In this document: positions 7,365 to 15,609 of the stretch, one piece after another | How positions within the stretch are numbered: position 1 is the stretch's first letter | Layout of the letters: each line of letters opens with the position of its first letter | DNA from: Blastococcus sp. PRF04-17 | GTDB lineage: Bacteria > Actinomycetota > Actinomycetes > Mycobacteriales > Geodermatophilaceae | Assembly: GCF_023016265.1 (NCBI RefSeq) | Contig: NZ_CP095412.1 | Coordinates: forward strand, 3,658,001-3,722,000 | Length of the DNA stretch: 64,000 bases | Reading direction: 5' to 3' | Notes under the pieces: model-generated | What the model was told of the DNA's origin: nothing | The model's input: only the letters and a program-made list of their open reading frames with translations | The model's database searches: none | Program-made: the position numbers and the translations under genes

Positions 7365-8215
7365 TGGCCGAACCGGACTGGAACCCGGACACGGGAGGAC
7401 GCTCGCTCGCCGAGATCCTCCGCGAGGCCGGCATCGAGTCCGCCAACCGGGCCGCACGCCGCCGTTCCTGGGACGACCCCGAGGAAACGGGCATCCGGCA
7501 GCGGCGCGCCGAGGCCGCGGCCGCCGACGGCATGGCCGGCCGGTACGGACGGCGACGCAGCGACCAGGGCGGCGACCCGCCCGTGGCCGAGCGGCGCCAG
7601 TCCGAGCGGCGGGCCCCCGCGGTGGACCGCCGCGCGGCGGTGCCCGAGCGCCGGGAGGCCGGCGAGCGCCGCGATCTGCCCGAGCGCCGGCAACCCCGCC
7701 GTCCCGCCGATCCGTCGACCGCGGCCATCCCCGGCCTGCGCCCCGACCGCAAGCCGGGCGTCCCTTCGGGGGCGACCTCGACGGGCATGGCATCCGGCCC
7801 GGTGCCTTCCCTCCCGCGGCAGTCGTCCGGCCGGGTCGCCTCCCGGCCGATCGAGTCCCATCCGTCGACCGGGCCCATCCCGGTCGTGCGCCCCGAGCAC
7901 ATCGAGGACCTCGACGACGACGACGCGACGCCGCAGGAGAGCGCACTCGCCTGGCTCCGCTTCGCCGGCGAGCTGGTCATCGCCCTGGCGGCGGGCGTCG
8001 GCGTCTACTTCGCGGCCACCGTGCTCTGGGACACCGTTCCGCACCTCGCGGTCCTCCTGGCGCCCCTGGCGGTGACCGGCCTGGTGGCCGGTGTGGGCGT
8101 CTGGCGGCAACGACAGGGACGGGAGCCCGTCGGCCTGCGGTTGCTGGCCGTCCTCGTCTTCGCCGGGACGCTGCTGACGATCGCCCCCGCCGCGGGGTTG
8201 CTGGCCGCCTCCTAG
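7364..8215 (+). CDS. Membrane protein with long Arg/Pro-rich cytosolic N-terminus (Rv0497-like position)
   Basis: 283 residues. Residues 1-195 are hydrophilic, dominated by repeated RR and ER(R/E) segments such as [10 protein letters not shown] and [16 protein letters not shown], then a PxxTG(M/P)xxGP stretch. The last 80 residues carry three predicted membrane helices (about 204-222, 227-245 and 258-281). It occupies the position of the conserved transmembrane protein next to ppx2 in mycobacteria. Translation is coupled to ppx through TGATG. No catalytic motif is seen; a scaffold or nucleic-acid-contacting role for the basic tail would be a guess. Confidence 0.75.
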
Positions 8216-8786
8216 CTCTGGGCGGCGTCCTCCCCGGCGTCCTCCCCGGCGCCGGCGAACTCCTCGACGATCGCCGCGCAGAAGGCGTCCAGGTCGTCGG
8301 GGTTGCGGCTGGTGGTCAGGTTGCCGTCGACGACGACCTCCTCGTCCACCCACGTCGCGCCGGCGTTGCGCAGGTCCGTCTGCAGCGAGGGCCACGACGT
8401 CATGCGCCGCCCTTCACCGCGTCGGCTTCGATCAGCACCCAGGGCGCGTGGCAGATCGCCGCGACCGGCTTGCCGGCCTCGAAGAAGGAACGGACGAAGG
8501 TCACCGCGTCGGCGTCGGCCCGCACGAAGTCCCCGTTGATCACGCCGCCCGGCAGGACGAGCGCCGCGTAGTCGTCAGGGTCCGCTGCGCTGAGGACGGC
8601 GTCGACCTTCTTCGTGTCGCCCTTGTCGATGTGGTCGTAGGCGGTGATCGTGCCGGCCTCGAACGAGACCAGCTCCGGCTCGGCTCCGGCCTCCTCGAGC
8701 GCCTGCCACGGCCGGTCCAGCTCGACCTGCTCGACACCGTCCGTGGCCAGCACGGCCACCTTCATCCCGTCCAGTTCTCCTGCCAT
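8212..8786 (-). pseudogene. DJ-1/PfpI type 1 glutamine amidotransferase-like protein, frame broken near 8404
   Basis: The first ORF (8786 to 8400) holds the PfpI fold: [30 protein letters not shown] and the nucleophile elbow [18 protein letters not shown]. It then stops, and the expected rest of the domain, [20 protein letters not shown] through [16 protein letters not shown], continues in the -1 frame from an ATG at 8403 to 8212. Adding one base in the GGGCGGCGC run just upstream restores one reading frame of about 190 codons. The ATGA overlap would also allow two coupled polypeptides, which is less likely. Catalytic Cys and His are intact. Family members include deglycases and stress proteins. 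Confidence 0.75.
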
Positions 8787-8844
8787 GGGGGCGCGGCTAC
8801 CCGGGCGCCGGACGCGTGACACACCCGAGCACTACGGTTTCGAC

Positions 8845-9465
8845 GTGCTGATCCGGACCCGCCGACGGACCGACGATCCCGTCGGTCTGGCGCGCACGCT
8901 CGTCGCCGACGGCTGTCGCGTGGCCATCCGACCGGGAGCGACCGACGACGTCGGCACGCTGGTCGACGGCCTGGTCGCCGCGGGGGTGGCGGCGTCGTGC
9001 GAGTTCGATCTCTCCGTCGACCGGTACGTCACCGAGCGCCCGGCCGGCGTCGACGTGGCGCTCGCCGGTTCGCCGGAGGCCGCCGACGAACTGGCGGCCG
9101 CCAACCCGCGGATCCGGGCCGTCGTGGTCGCCGACGAGCCGGGTGCGGAGGTGCGCTGTGCCGCTCTGGCCTCCCGTCGGGTGCGGCTGGTGCGAGGGGG
9201 CCTCGTCCCCGGTCGGCGGGGGAGCGACCTGCGCTTCGTGCGCTGTCTCAACGTCCTGATGGCCGGCGACGGCCATCCGGCGATCGCGGCCACGGATCCG
9301 CGACTGATCGCCATCGCAGGTGAGCGGGCGGCCTGGAACGGCCGCCCGCCCGACAGCTGGGAGCACGTCGTGCCGTACGGAGTCCGAACCGAGGAGCGAC
9401 AGCGGCTGGTCGCCGCCGGATGTGCCGTGCGGGTCGCCGTCCGGTCCGGACGGGGGCGGGCATGA
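8845..9465 (+). CDS. Degenerate proline dehydrogenase-like protein coupled to proC
   Basis: 206 residues aligning by eye with FAD-dependent proline dehydrogenase: ARTLVADGCRVAI early, then RVRLVRGGLVPG, FVRCLNVLMAGDGHPAIAAT and a C-terminal WEHVVPYGVRTEERQRL..G..VRVAVRSG. In active enzymes the corresponding segments read roughly K-G-A-Y, ATHD and VRVYVPYG. Here the Lys and His are replaced, and the protein is about 100 residues short at the N-terminus, so catalysis is doubtful. The GTG at 8845 follows TACGGT (8833-8838) by 6 nt with no SD, supporting a leaderless start. It overlaps proC by 4 nt, so the two are made together. Confidence 0.7.
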   Translation: MLIRTRRRTDDPVGLARTLVADGCRVAIRPGATDDVGTLVDGLVAAGVAASCEFDLSVDRYVTERPAGVDVALAGSPEAADELAAANPRIRAVVVADEPGAEVRCAALASRRVRLVRGGLVPGRRGSDLRFVRCLNVLMAGDGHPAIAATDPRLIAIAGERAAWNGRPPDSWEHVVPYGVRTEERQRLVAAGCAVRVAVRSGRGRA

Positions 9466-10280
9466 CCGCCACCGGACGCCGCGGCCTGGCCATCATCGGC
9501 GGCGGCAAGATCGGCGAGGCGCTGTTGTCGGGCCTGATCCGGCGGGGGGGACCGGACGGGATCCTCGTCTGCGAGCGCAGTCCCGAGCGTGCCGCGCAGC
9601 TCGCCGAGCGGTACGGGGTCGCCGCGGTCGGCCTGGCCGACGCCGCCGCCCGGGCTCGGGTGCTGCTGCTGGCGGTCAAGCCCCAGGACATCGACGTCCT
9701 GCTGCGCGCGCTGGCCGAGCACGTCGACACCGGTCACCTGGTCATCTCGGTCGCGGCCGGCGTGCCGACCCAGCGGATCGAGGCGGCTCTGCCCGACGGC
9801 GTGCCGGTCGTCCGCGTCATGCCGAACACCCCCGCCCTCGTCGACGAGGGCATGAGCGTGCTGTCGGCCGGGGCGCACGCGGCGGAGGCCGACCTGGACG
9901 AGGCCGAGGCGCTGCTCGCGGCGGTCGGCAGGGTGCGCCGGGTCCCGGAGGATCAGCAGGATGCCGTCACCGCGCTGTCCGGGAGCGGGCCGGCCTACTT
10001 CTTCTACCTGGTCGAGGCCATGGTCGACGCGGGCATCCTGCTCGGCCTCCCGCGGGCACTGGCGGCCGACCTCATCGTCCAGACCGCGCTCGGCTCGGCG
10101 GTGATGATGCGCGACTCGGGCGAGCACCCGGTGCAGCTGCGCGAGGCGGTCACGAGCCCGGGCGGGACGACGATCGCCGCGGTGCGGGAACTCGAGAGGC
10201 ACGGCGTGCGAGCCGCGCTCATCGCCGCGATCGAGGCCGCGCACGCCCGCTCGGTCGAACTCGGCCGCGACAAGACCTGA
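9462..10280 (+). CDS. proC: Pyrroline-5-carboxylate reductase
   Basis: Final step of proline synthesis: P5C plus NAD(P)H to proline. The 272 residues have the Rossmann motif AIIGGGKIGEALLSGL at 10-25, VRVMPNTPALV in the middle and the family signature with SGSGPAYFFYLVEAMVDAG and AVTSPGGTTIAA in the C-terminal dimer domain. The ATG overlaps the stop of the proline dehydrogenase-like gene. It is followed by 277 bp without a clear gene before the HTH protein, as at Rv0500-Rv0500A. Confidence 0.96.
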   Translation: MTATGRRGLAIIGGGKIGEALLSGLIRRGGPDGILVCERSPERAAQLAERYGVAAVGLADAAARARVLLLAVKPQDIDVLLRALAEHVDTGHLVISVAAGVPTQRIEAALPDGVPVVRVMPNTPALVDEGMSVLSAGAHAAEADLDEAEALLAAVGRVRRVPEDQQDAVTALSGSGPAYFFYLVEAMVDAGILLGLPRALAADLIVQTALGSAVMMRDSGEHPVQLREAVTSPGGTTIAAVRELERHGVRAALIAAIEAAHARSVELGRDKT

Positions 10281-10557
10281 ACGTCTCCGGCGTCGCAGCC
10301 CGGCAAGGTAACCCACATGTCGACCAGACGCCAGCACTGTGCGTCATCGGTCCGTGACGGGGTCGCGAAACTCGCCGCACAACAGTTCTCACGTGTTGCA
10401 TAGGTGTAGTTCTGCCTAGGACGGACCGGTCCGCCTGTTCGATTCAACCATCCCTTTTGTCACGCGAGTCCCCTTACGCTCTGTTGCAGCACGTGCGTGT
10501 TCAGTTGCCGGTGGGGAAGCCGGCGCCACGACACGAGCTAGGTCCGGAGACGAAGAC
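10281..10557. promoter_or_regulatory. Intergenic region upstream of the HTH protein, with a 12-bp palindrome
   Basis: No gene is apparent in these 277 bp. It holds a perfect palindrome CGGACCGGTCCG at 10422-10433, about 125 bp before the HTH gene, and an AT-richer stretch (10381-10480) that likely carries the promoter. I could not fix a convincing -35/-10 pair. GGAG at 10546-10549 is the SD of the next gene. The palindrome could be an operator. Confidence 0.4.
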
Positions 10558-10899
10558 ATGACCATGCCCCAGCGCGCAGCCGCCCCCGCCATGACCCGTC
10601 CGGGCGTGCCCGGCCCCCGGCCGATCGGCCGCCCCATGGCCGCCACCATGGCCCGCCCGGTCGCTGCCCCGCACCCGGCCGCCATGCCCGTCGGGCGTCC
10701 CGCCGTCCCGGCCCCCCGCGCCGCTGTCACCTTCCTGACCGTGGCCGAGGTCGCCGCGATGATGCGCGTCTCGAAGATGACCGTGTACCGCCTCGTCCAC
10801 GCCGGCGAGCTCTCCGCCGTGCGCGTCGGCCGGTCCTTCCGCGTCCCGGAGCGCGCCGTGCAGGACTACCTGCGCGACGCGTACACCGACATCGCCTGA
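10558..10899 (+). CDS. Helix-turn-helix (excisionase/MerR-like, BldC-type) DNA-binding protein
   Basis: 113 residues: a disordered Pro/Ala/Met-rich N-terminus (1-55) followed by a winged helix-turn-helix, FLTVAEVAAMMRVSKMTVYR at 59-78, then LVHAGELSAVRVGRSFRVPERAVQDYL. This is the small HTH protein that follows proC in actinobacteria (Rv0500A) and is related to the BldC developmental regulator. SD GGAG lies 8 nt before the ATG at 10558; several internal ATG codons (10564, 10591, 10636, 10648) are possible starts, so the length of the low-complexity tail is uncertain. A hairpin follows the stop. Confidence 0.88.
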   Translation: MTMPQRAAAPAMTRPGVPGPRPIGRPMAATMARPVAAPHPAAMPVGRPAVPAPRAAVTFLTVAEVAAMMRVSKMTVYRLVHAGELSAVRVGRSFRVPERAVQDYLRDAYTDIA

Positions 10900-10923
10900 G
10901 CCTCCGTCCGGTCGATGTCTTCG

Positions 10924-10956
10924 GGCCGCCCGCGGCAGCGTCGCCGCGGGGCGGCC
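10924..10956 (+). terminator. Hairpin after the HTH gene
   Basis: GGCCGCCCGCGGC pairs with GCCGCGGGGCGGCC around the loop AGCGTC with one bulged base. No T-run follows, so termination strength is uncertain. Confidence 0.5.
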
Positions 10957-10958
10957 GG

Positions 10959-10964
10959 TACGCT
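10959..10964 (+). promoter_or_regulatory. Candidate -10 element for the bS22 gene
   Basis: TACGCT sits about 95 bp before the bS22 start and just after the preceding hairpin. It matches the TANNNT hexamer that precedes many genes here. No convincing -35 was found. A short ORF beginning 11 nt downstream at 10975 is ignored. Confidence 0.35.
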
Positions 10965-11056
10965 CGGTCGCCGGATGACACCGGGGCAGCCGTTGGTGGC
11001 AGGGCCCGGTACGTCACGGTCGAGCTGATCAAACGAGACGACGTCTGGAGCACCAC

Positions 11057-11155
11057 GTGGGTTCGGTCATCAAGAAGCGGCGCAAGCGGATGGCGAAGAA
11101 GAAGCACCGCAAGCTGCTGAAGAAGACGCGCGTTCAGCGTCGCAACAAGAAGTGA
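11057..11155 (+). CDS. Small ribosomal protein bS22 (AURKAIP1/COX24-domain basic peptide)
   Basis: A 32-residue, extremely basic peptide, MGSVIKKRRKRMAKKKHRKL followed by LKKTRVQRRNKK. It matches the actinobacterial protein at Rv0500B, identified in mycobacterial ribosome structures as the 30S component bS22. The GTG at 11057 has GGAG 6 nt upstream. Its position after the proC-HTH pair is the conserved one, and it is followed 10 bp later by the epimerase gene. The basic tail is expected to insert into rRNA near the decoding region. Confidence 0.92.
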   Translation: MGSVIKKRRKRMAKKKHRKLLKKTRVQRRNKK

Positions 11156-11165
11156 CCTGACGTTC

Positions 11166-12271
11166 GTGCCGCCCGCGGTCGTCCTCGTCACCGGCGTGAG
11201 TCGGTGGCTGGGTGGTGCGCTGGCGGCCGAGCTCGCGGGCGACCCGTCCATCGGCCGGGTGATCGGCGTGGACACCGTCCCGCCGTCCCCGGAGATGCTC
11301 CGCCGGCTCGGCCGCACGGAGTTCGTGCGGGCCGACATCCGCAACCCGCTCATCGGCAAGGTCATCGCCGCGGCGTCGGTGGACACCGTCGTCCACATGA
11401 ACATCAGCTCCACCCCCGCCGGGTCCGGCGGCCGCGGGCCGATGAAGGAACTGAACGTCATCGGCACGATGCAGCTGCTGGCCGCCTGCCAGCGCGCTCC
11501 GTCGGTACGCCGGTTCGTGCTGAAGTCGACGAGTGCCGTGTACGGCGCCTCCTCCCGCGACCCCGCGGTCTTCACCGAGGCCATGCAGGCACGGGCCGTG
11601 CCGGCGGGTGGCTTCGCCAAGGACAGCCTCGACATCGAGGGATACGTGCGTGCCTTCGCGCGGCGGCGTCCCGAGGTCGACGTCGCCGTCCTGCGGTTCA
11701 CCAACTTCATCGGGCCGCGGATCGACTCGCTGCTGACAGGGTTCTTCCGCATGCCCGTCGTCCCCACCGCCCTGGGGTACGACGCCCGCGTGCAGCTGCT
11801 CCACGAGGACGACGCCCTCGCGGTGCTGACCCGCGCGACCACCGGCGAGTTCACCGGCACGGTGAACGTGGGGGGTGAGGGCACGCTCCTGCTCTCCCAG
11901 GCGATCCGCCGGCTGGGTCGGGTCGAGGTCCCTCTCCCGACGCCCGCCCTCGGTTCGGTCGGCCGGCTCTCCCGCCGATTCGGTTTCGTGGACTACTCGC
12001 CCGAGCAGATGCGCTTCCTGAACTTCGGCCGGGTCGTCGACACGACGGTGCTGCGCCAGGAGTTCGGTTACACCCCCGCTACACGACGGAGGCCGCGTTG
12101 GCCGACTACGCCCGCACGGTGCCGCCGGTGGTCTCGCCGCAGCTGGTCGACGCGGCGGCGTCCCGTATCCGGTCGGTGCTCGAGCGTGCCGGCGACACCG
12201 CGTCCGCGGTCGGGGACCGGCTGCGCCCGGCCCCGCCCTCCCCGGGGCTGCGGGCGGTGCGCGATGCCTGA
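11166..12271 (+). pseudogene. NAD-dependent epimerase/dehydratase (Rv0501-like), frameshifted near 12073-12077
   Basis: Extended short-chain dehydrogenase: VVLVTGVSRWLGGALAAEL binds NAD, then FVRADIRNP, VVHMNI, LKSTSAVYGAS and NFIGPRIDSL. The family member in mycobacteria is annotated as a UDP-glucose-epimerase homologue; its true substrate is uncertain. After EFGYTP the frame slips at a run of five C (12073-12077); a sixth C would restore RYTTEAALADYARTVPPVVS and the natural end at 12269-12271 (about 368 residues). As written, the frame continues into the next gene and gives an artificial 668-residue fusion. The missing base is probably a sequence error. Confidence 0.85.
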
Positions 12272-13172
12272 GGCCCGCGTGATCCCCCTGCGTCCCGACG
12301 ACGACGACCCGTACGTCCCGCCGACCGCGCCGCCTGGCTGGGAGGAGCAGCTCGCCGGCGGGCTGGAGTTCCTGCGCCGGAGGCTGACCGGTGAGTACGA
12401 GACCGACGAGTTCGGCTTCGACCCCGACCTGACCGACCACCTGCTGCTGCCGATCCTGCGGCCGCTCTACGAGAAGTGGTTCCGCGTCGAGAGCCAGGGC
12501 CTGGAGAACGTGCCGTCCGAGGGCGGCGCCCTGGTCGTGGCCAACCACTCCGGCACGATCCCGGCCGACGCCCTCATGGCCACCGTCGCGTTGCACGACG
12601 ACCATCCCGCCCGGCGCCGGCTGCGGCTGCTCGGCGCCGACCTCGTGTTCGACCTGCCGTTCATCGGGTCGATGTCGCGCAAGATGGGCACGACGCTGGC
12701 CTGCAACGAGGACGCCGAGCGGTTGCTCACCACCGGCGAGCTGGTGGGCGTCTTCCCCGAGGGCTTCAAGGGCATCGGCAAGCCGTTCCGCGACCGGTAC
12801 ACCCTGCAGCGGTTCGGCCGCGGCGGCTTCGTCACCGCGGCGCTGCGCACCGGCGTGCCGATCATCCCGTGTGCCATCGTCGGCGCCGAGGAGATCTACC
12901 CGATGATCGGCAACGCCAAGACGGCCGCCCGCCTGCTCGGGCTGCCCTACCTGCCGATCACACCGACGTTTCCGCTCCTCGGTCCCCTCGGGCTGGTCCC
13001 GCTGCCGTCGAAGTGGCTGATCGCGTTCGGCGAGCCCATCGAGACGGCGTCCTATGGCCCGGCCGCGGCCGAGGACCCGATGCTCGTGTTCAACCTGACC
13101 GACCAGGTCAGGGAGACCATCCAGCAGCAGCTCTACCAGTTGCTGCTGCAGCGGAAGTCGGTCTTCGGGTAA
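12264..13172 (+). CDS. Glycerol-3-phosphate/lysophospholipid acyltransferase family protein (Rv0502-like)
   Basis: 302 residues of the PlsC-like acyltransferase fold. The motif VVANHSGTIPADALM (about residues 92-106) replaces the classical HX4D and resembles the NHSG/HYHG form of the diacylglycerol-type subfamily; FPEGFKGIGKPFRDRY supplies the second block and VPIIPCAIVGAEEIYPM the third. It is expected to acylate a lipid acceptor at the inner membrane face. The ATG at 12264 overlaps the corrected stop of the epimerase by 8 nt, so the two were probably coupled, as Rv0501-Rv0502. A hairpin repeat terminates the unit. Confidence 0.88.
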   Translation: MPEARVIPLRPDDDDPYVPPTAPPGWEEQLAGGLEFLRRRLTGEYETDEFGFDPDLTDHLLLPILRPLYEKWFRVESQGLENVPSEGGALVVANHSGTIPADALMATVALHDDHPARRRLRLLGADLVFDLPFIGSMSRKMGTTLACNEDAERLLTTGELVGVFPEGFKGIGKPFRDRYTLQRFGRGGFVTAALRTGVPIIPCAIVGAEEIYPMIGNAKTAARLLGLPYLPITPTFPLLGPLGLVPLPSKWLIAFGEPIETASYGPAAAEDPMLVFNLTDQVRETIQQQLYQLLLQRKSVFG

Positions 13173-13227
13173 GGCCCCCTTGCCCCCCACCGCTCGCCCG
13201 CTCGCGGCGGGACCCTGCACGGGGGCC
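13173..13227 (+). terminator. Hairpin terminator after the acyltransferase (dispersed repeat copy)
   Basis: GGCCCCC at 13173-13179 pairs with GGGGGCC at 13221-13227, with inner GCTCGC and GCGG elements. It aligns with the reverse complement of the regX3 terminator. The remaining 79 bp to the convergent phosphatase stop show nothing else. Confidence 0.65.
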
Positions 13228-13306
13228 GCCGGCGGGACCGGTGGACCTCAGCCGGTCATTCCTCTACCCGGAATGACCCGTTCAGGAGCACTGCCCGGTC
13301 AGGCGC

Positions 13307-14215
13307 TCACCACGGGAACTTGTTGCGCCTGCGCAGGGCGATCGCGCCGCCGACCAGGCCGCCGGACAGGGCGGCGACGCCCACGGTCGGGACGCCGATC
13401 TTCGCCGCCTTGCGGCCGGTGCGGAAGTCCTTGATCGTCCAGCCGCGGGCCCGGGCCACCGCCCTGAGCTCCGTGTCGGGGTTCACCGCGACGGCGTGCC
13501 CCGTCAGCGAGAGCATCGGCAGGTCGTTGGCCGAGTCGCTGTAGGCGGTGCAGCGGGACAGGTCCAGCCCCTCGCGCTCGGCCAGGGCGAGCACCGCCTC
13601 GGCCTTCGCCGGGCCGTGCATGAGCTCGCCGACCAGCCGGCCGGTGTACCTGCCGTCGCGGACCTCGGCGACCGTGCCGAGCGCGCCGGTGAGCCCCAGC
13701 CGGTGCGCGATGATGCTCGCCAGCTCGACCGGGGTCGCGGTCACGAGCCAGACGCGCTGACCGGCGTCGAGGTGCTGCTGCGCCAGCGCGCGGGTGCCGG
13801 CCCAGATTCGGTCGGCCATCAGCTCGTCGTAGATCTCCTCGCTGGCCTCGACGATCTCCGACACCGGCCGGCCCGCGACGAACGCGAGCGCGTTCTCGCG
13901 GATGGTGTGCATGTCATCCGGATTGCCCTCGTTGCCGCCGATGCGGAACTTCGCCTGCTGCCAGACGAACCCGAGCATGTCGCGGGTGGAGAAGTACTTG
14001 CGGGCGGCCAGACCTCGGGCGAACCAGAAGAGGGAGGCGCCCATCATCATCGTGTTGTCGACGTCGAAGAACGCGGCGCCGGTGAGGTCGGGCTCGACCG
14101 CGGTCGGGGCGGCGACCTCCGCCGCGGCAGCCGAAGCGGCGCCGGCGACGTGGGCGCGGGTCTCCTCGTCGGTCAGCGCCGGGGAGCGGCGCCCGCGGAA
14201 GGGCACTCGCGGCAC
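13307..14215 (-). CDS. HAD-superfamily subclass IB phosphatase (SerB1-like)
   Basis: 302 residues. The HAD nucleophile block [20 protein letters not shown] begins near residue 48, with the second Asp acting as acid-base; motif II is VWLVTATP and motif [16 protein letters not shown]. This subgroup (SerB1, Rv0505c) is annotated as phosphoserine phosphatase-like, but it may dephosphorylate lysophospholipids or other small substrates. The GTG at 14215 is chosen for its GGGAGG SD 6 nt upstream; the in-frame ORF opens at 14254. The C-terminal Gly-rich [19 protein letters not shown] may anchor it at the membrane. Confidence 0.85.
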   Translation of the reverse strand: MPRVPFRGRRSPALTDEETRAHVAGAASAAAAEVAAPTAVEPDLTGAAFFDVDNTMMMGASLFWFARGLAARKYFSTRDMLGFVWQQAKFRIGGNEGNPDDMHTIRENALAFVAGRPVSEIVEASEEIYDELMADRIWAGTRALAQQHLDAGQRVWLVTATPVELASIIAHRLGLTGALGTVAEVRDGRYTGRLVGELMHGPAKAEAVLALAEREGLDLSRCTAYSDSANDLPMLSLTGHAVAVNPDTELRAVARARGWTIKDFRTGRKAAKIGVPTVGVAALSGGLVGGAIALRRRNKFPW

Positions 14216-14293
14216 GACGGACCTCCCTGCGACCAGGCCGCCGACCGGCGGCACACCGACCCTAGCGGGACCGGACGCGCGGGGGTCCGGGGG

Positions 14294-15493
14294 TCAGCAG
14301 TCGCCGAGCCGGACCGGGCCGCCGCACACGTCGACCAGGCTGTCCTGGATCGGGATGTCGATCAGCGGCTCGGACGAGCCCGTGCCGGGCAGCTCCCGCG
14401 GGATGTTCAGCGGCGGCAACGAGGGGAGCGACGGCGACGGGACGGGCGCCGAGGGGACCTCGAGCCCGCCGCCCGAGCCGCCGGACCCCCCGGTCGTCGG
14501 TCCCGTGCCGGGCACGCCACTGGGAACCGGCACCCCGCCCGAGGTCGCAGGCGGCGCCGTCGTCGAGCCGGGCGCGGAGGGGCCGGGGACCGAGCCGGTG
14601 CCGGTGGTGCCGCCGGCACCGGAACCGCTTCCGCCGGGCGCCGGTGCCTCGGGCGCCGCGCAGAGGACCGGAACCGGCCCGATCGCGTCCGCGCCGTCGA
14701 CGGCGGGCCCGAACTGGCACTCCAGCGCGTCCCGCAACCCGGTCACGCGCGTCGTGATCTGGCCGAGCAGCTCGAGCGAGCCGGCGCCGGCGGTGCGGGC
14801 GTCGGCCGGCAGGCGAGGCTGGAGTTCGGTCAGGTCCGCCGACTGCTGCGCGGCCCACATCCCGAGGTCCTCGAGCGGGCCGGGGTCCTCGGTGGTCACC
14901 GCGCGATCGGCGAGCCATTCGGCGCCCTGCCGCGTCTGGTCGTCCATGGTCCGCAGCGTCTCGATCACCAGCGCGGGGTCGGCGTCGGCAGCCAGGACGG
15001 TCTCGCTGCCGGCACCCCACGAGGCCGGGGGCAGCGCCGACGGGCCGTCGTCCACCATCCGCTCGATCTCGTCGAGCCGCGTGCTGGCGAAGTCGAGCAG
15101 GGTCTGGCCGCGCGCGTCGCCCGCCAGAGCCAGCTGGGTCTGCTCGGTGCCGCGCTTGAGCCCGTAGAGGACGTCGCCGGGTTGCGCGTCGGTGGAGACG
15201 GCCACGAGCGTGGCCATCGCGGTGACCGCCATCGCGGCTCCGGCCAGTCCTGCGGTCAGTCGCGCCCGCCACCGGACGGGGACCTTGTCCTCGGCACGAA
15301 AGCCGAGCAGCCGCTTCAGTCCGGTCACCGGCTCGGGAGCCGGGCTCCGGACGGCGGCCATGGCCACGAGACGGGCCCGCGTCGCGGCGCGGAACGCGGG
15401 ATCGGGCTCCCCGTCGAGCACCGGGGCGAGCTGCTTCAGCCGCGCGACGACCACGTCCTCGCGGGCGTGGTCGGAGCGGTCTCGCACGCTCAC
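14294..15493 (-). CDS. DUF5667 membrane protein downstream of the BldN-like sigma factor
   Basis: 399 residues: a cytosolic N-terminal 75 residues, one membrane helix at about 79-102 (LTAGLAGAAMAVTAMATLV), a DUF5667 helical domain starting DAQPGDVLYGLKRGTEQTQL, then an extracellular Gly/Ser/Pro/Thr-rich tail with two cysteines in CGG...C at the end. The position directly after an ECF sigma gene is that of the anti-sigma RsbN in Streptomyces, so a role in sigma control is inferred from context. The GTG at 15493 overlaps the stop of a 39-aa ORF (GTGA) and has GGAGGA upstream. The tail suits an exposed wall-facing domain. Confidence 0.78.
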   Translation of the reverse strand: MSVRDRSDHAREDVVVARLKQLAPVLDGEPDPAFRAATRARLVAMAAVRSPAPEPVTGLKRLLGFRAEDKVPVRWRARLTAGLAGAAMAVTAMATLVAVSTDAQPGDVLYGLKRGTEQTQLALAGDARGQTLLDFASTRLDEIERMVDDGPSALPPASWGAGSETVLAADADPALVIETLRTMDDQTRQGAEWLADRAVTTEDPGPLEDLGMWAAQQSADLTELQPRLPADARTAGAGSLELLGQITTRVTGLRDALECQFGPAVDGADAIGPVPVLCAAPEAPAPGGSGSGAGGTTGTGSVPGPSAPGSTTAPPATSGGVPVPSGVPGTGPTTGGSGGSGGGLEVPSAPVPSPSLPSLPPLNIPRELPGTGSSEPLIDIPIQDSLVDVCGGPVRLGDC

Positions 15494-15609
15494 CTGGGTC
15501 CTCCGGTCGTCGAGGCGGAGATGCCGACGATCGGCGTCCCCCGCAGCATCCGGTCCAACGAGGGACGACGGTATTCGGTTACGGCCCCGACTTTCTGATT
15601 TCTCGTCAT
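15490..15609 (-). CDS. 39-residue ORF coupled between sigma factor and DUF5667 genes
   Basis: Starts with ATG at 15609 inside the ATGA overlap with the sigma gene stop and ends with a TGA that overlaps the GTG of the DUF5667 gene. Both junctions are 4-nt overlaps. The sequence begins MTRNQKVGAVTEYRRPSLDR and is basic and soluble. The first codons are AT-richer than their surroundings. It may be a genuine micropeptide, or a relay frame that lets ribosomes move from the sigma to the DUF5667 gene. No family is recognised. Confidence 0.5.
   Translation of the reverse strand: MTRNQKVGAVTEYRRPSLDRMLRGTPIVGISASTTGGPR

Noticed and set aside
10975-11028. 17-codon ORF upstream of bS22
   Set aside because: Short, no SD, sequence without features; it probably lies in the bS22 leader.
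11166-13172. Single 668-residue epimerase-acyltransferase fusion protein
   Set aside because: The junction is an Arg/Pro-rich out-of-frame stretch created by one missing C; the expected epimerase C-terminus exists in the neighbouring frame and the acyltransferase has its own ATG.
11070-13220. 716-codon open frame on the minus strand
   Set aside because: Shadow of the epimerase and acyltransferase genes; composition (Gly/Arg/Gln-rich, no domain) is typical of antisense frames in high-GC DNA.
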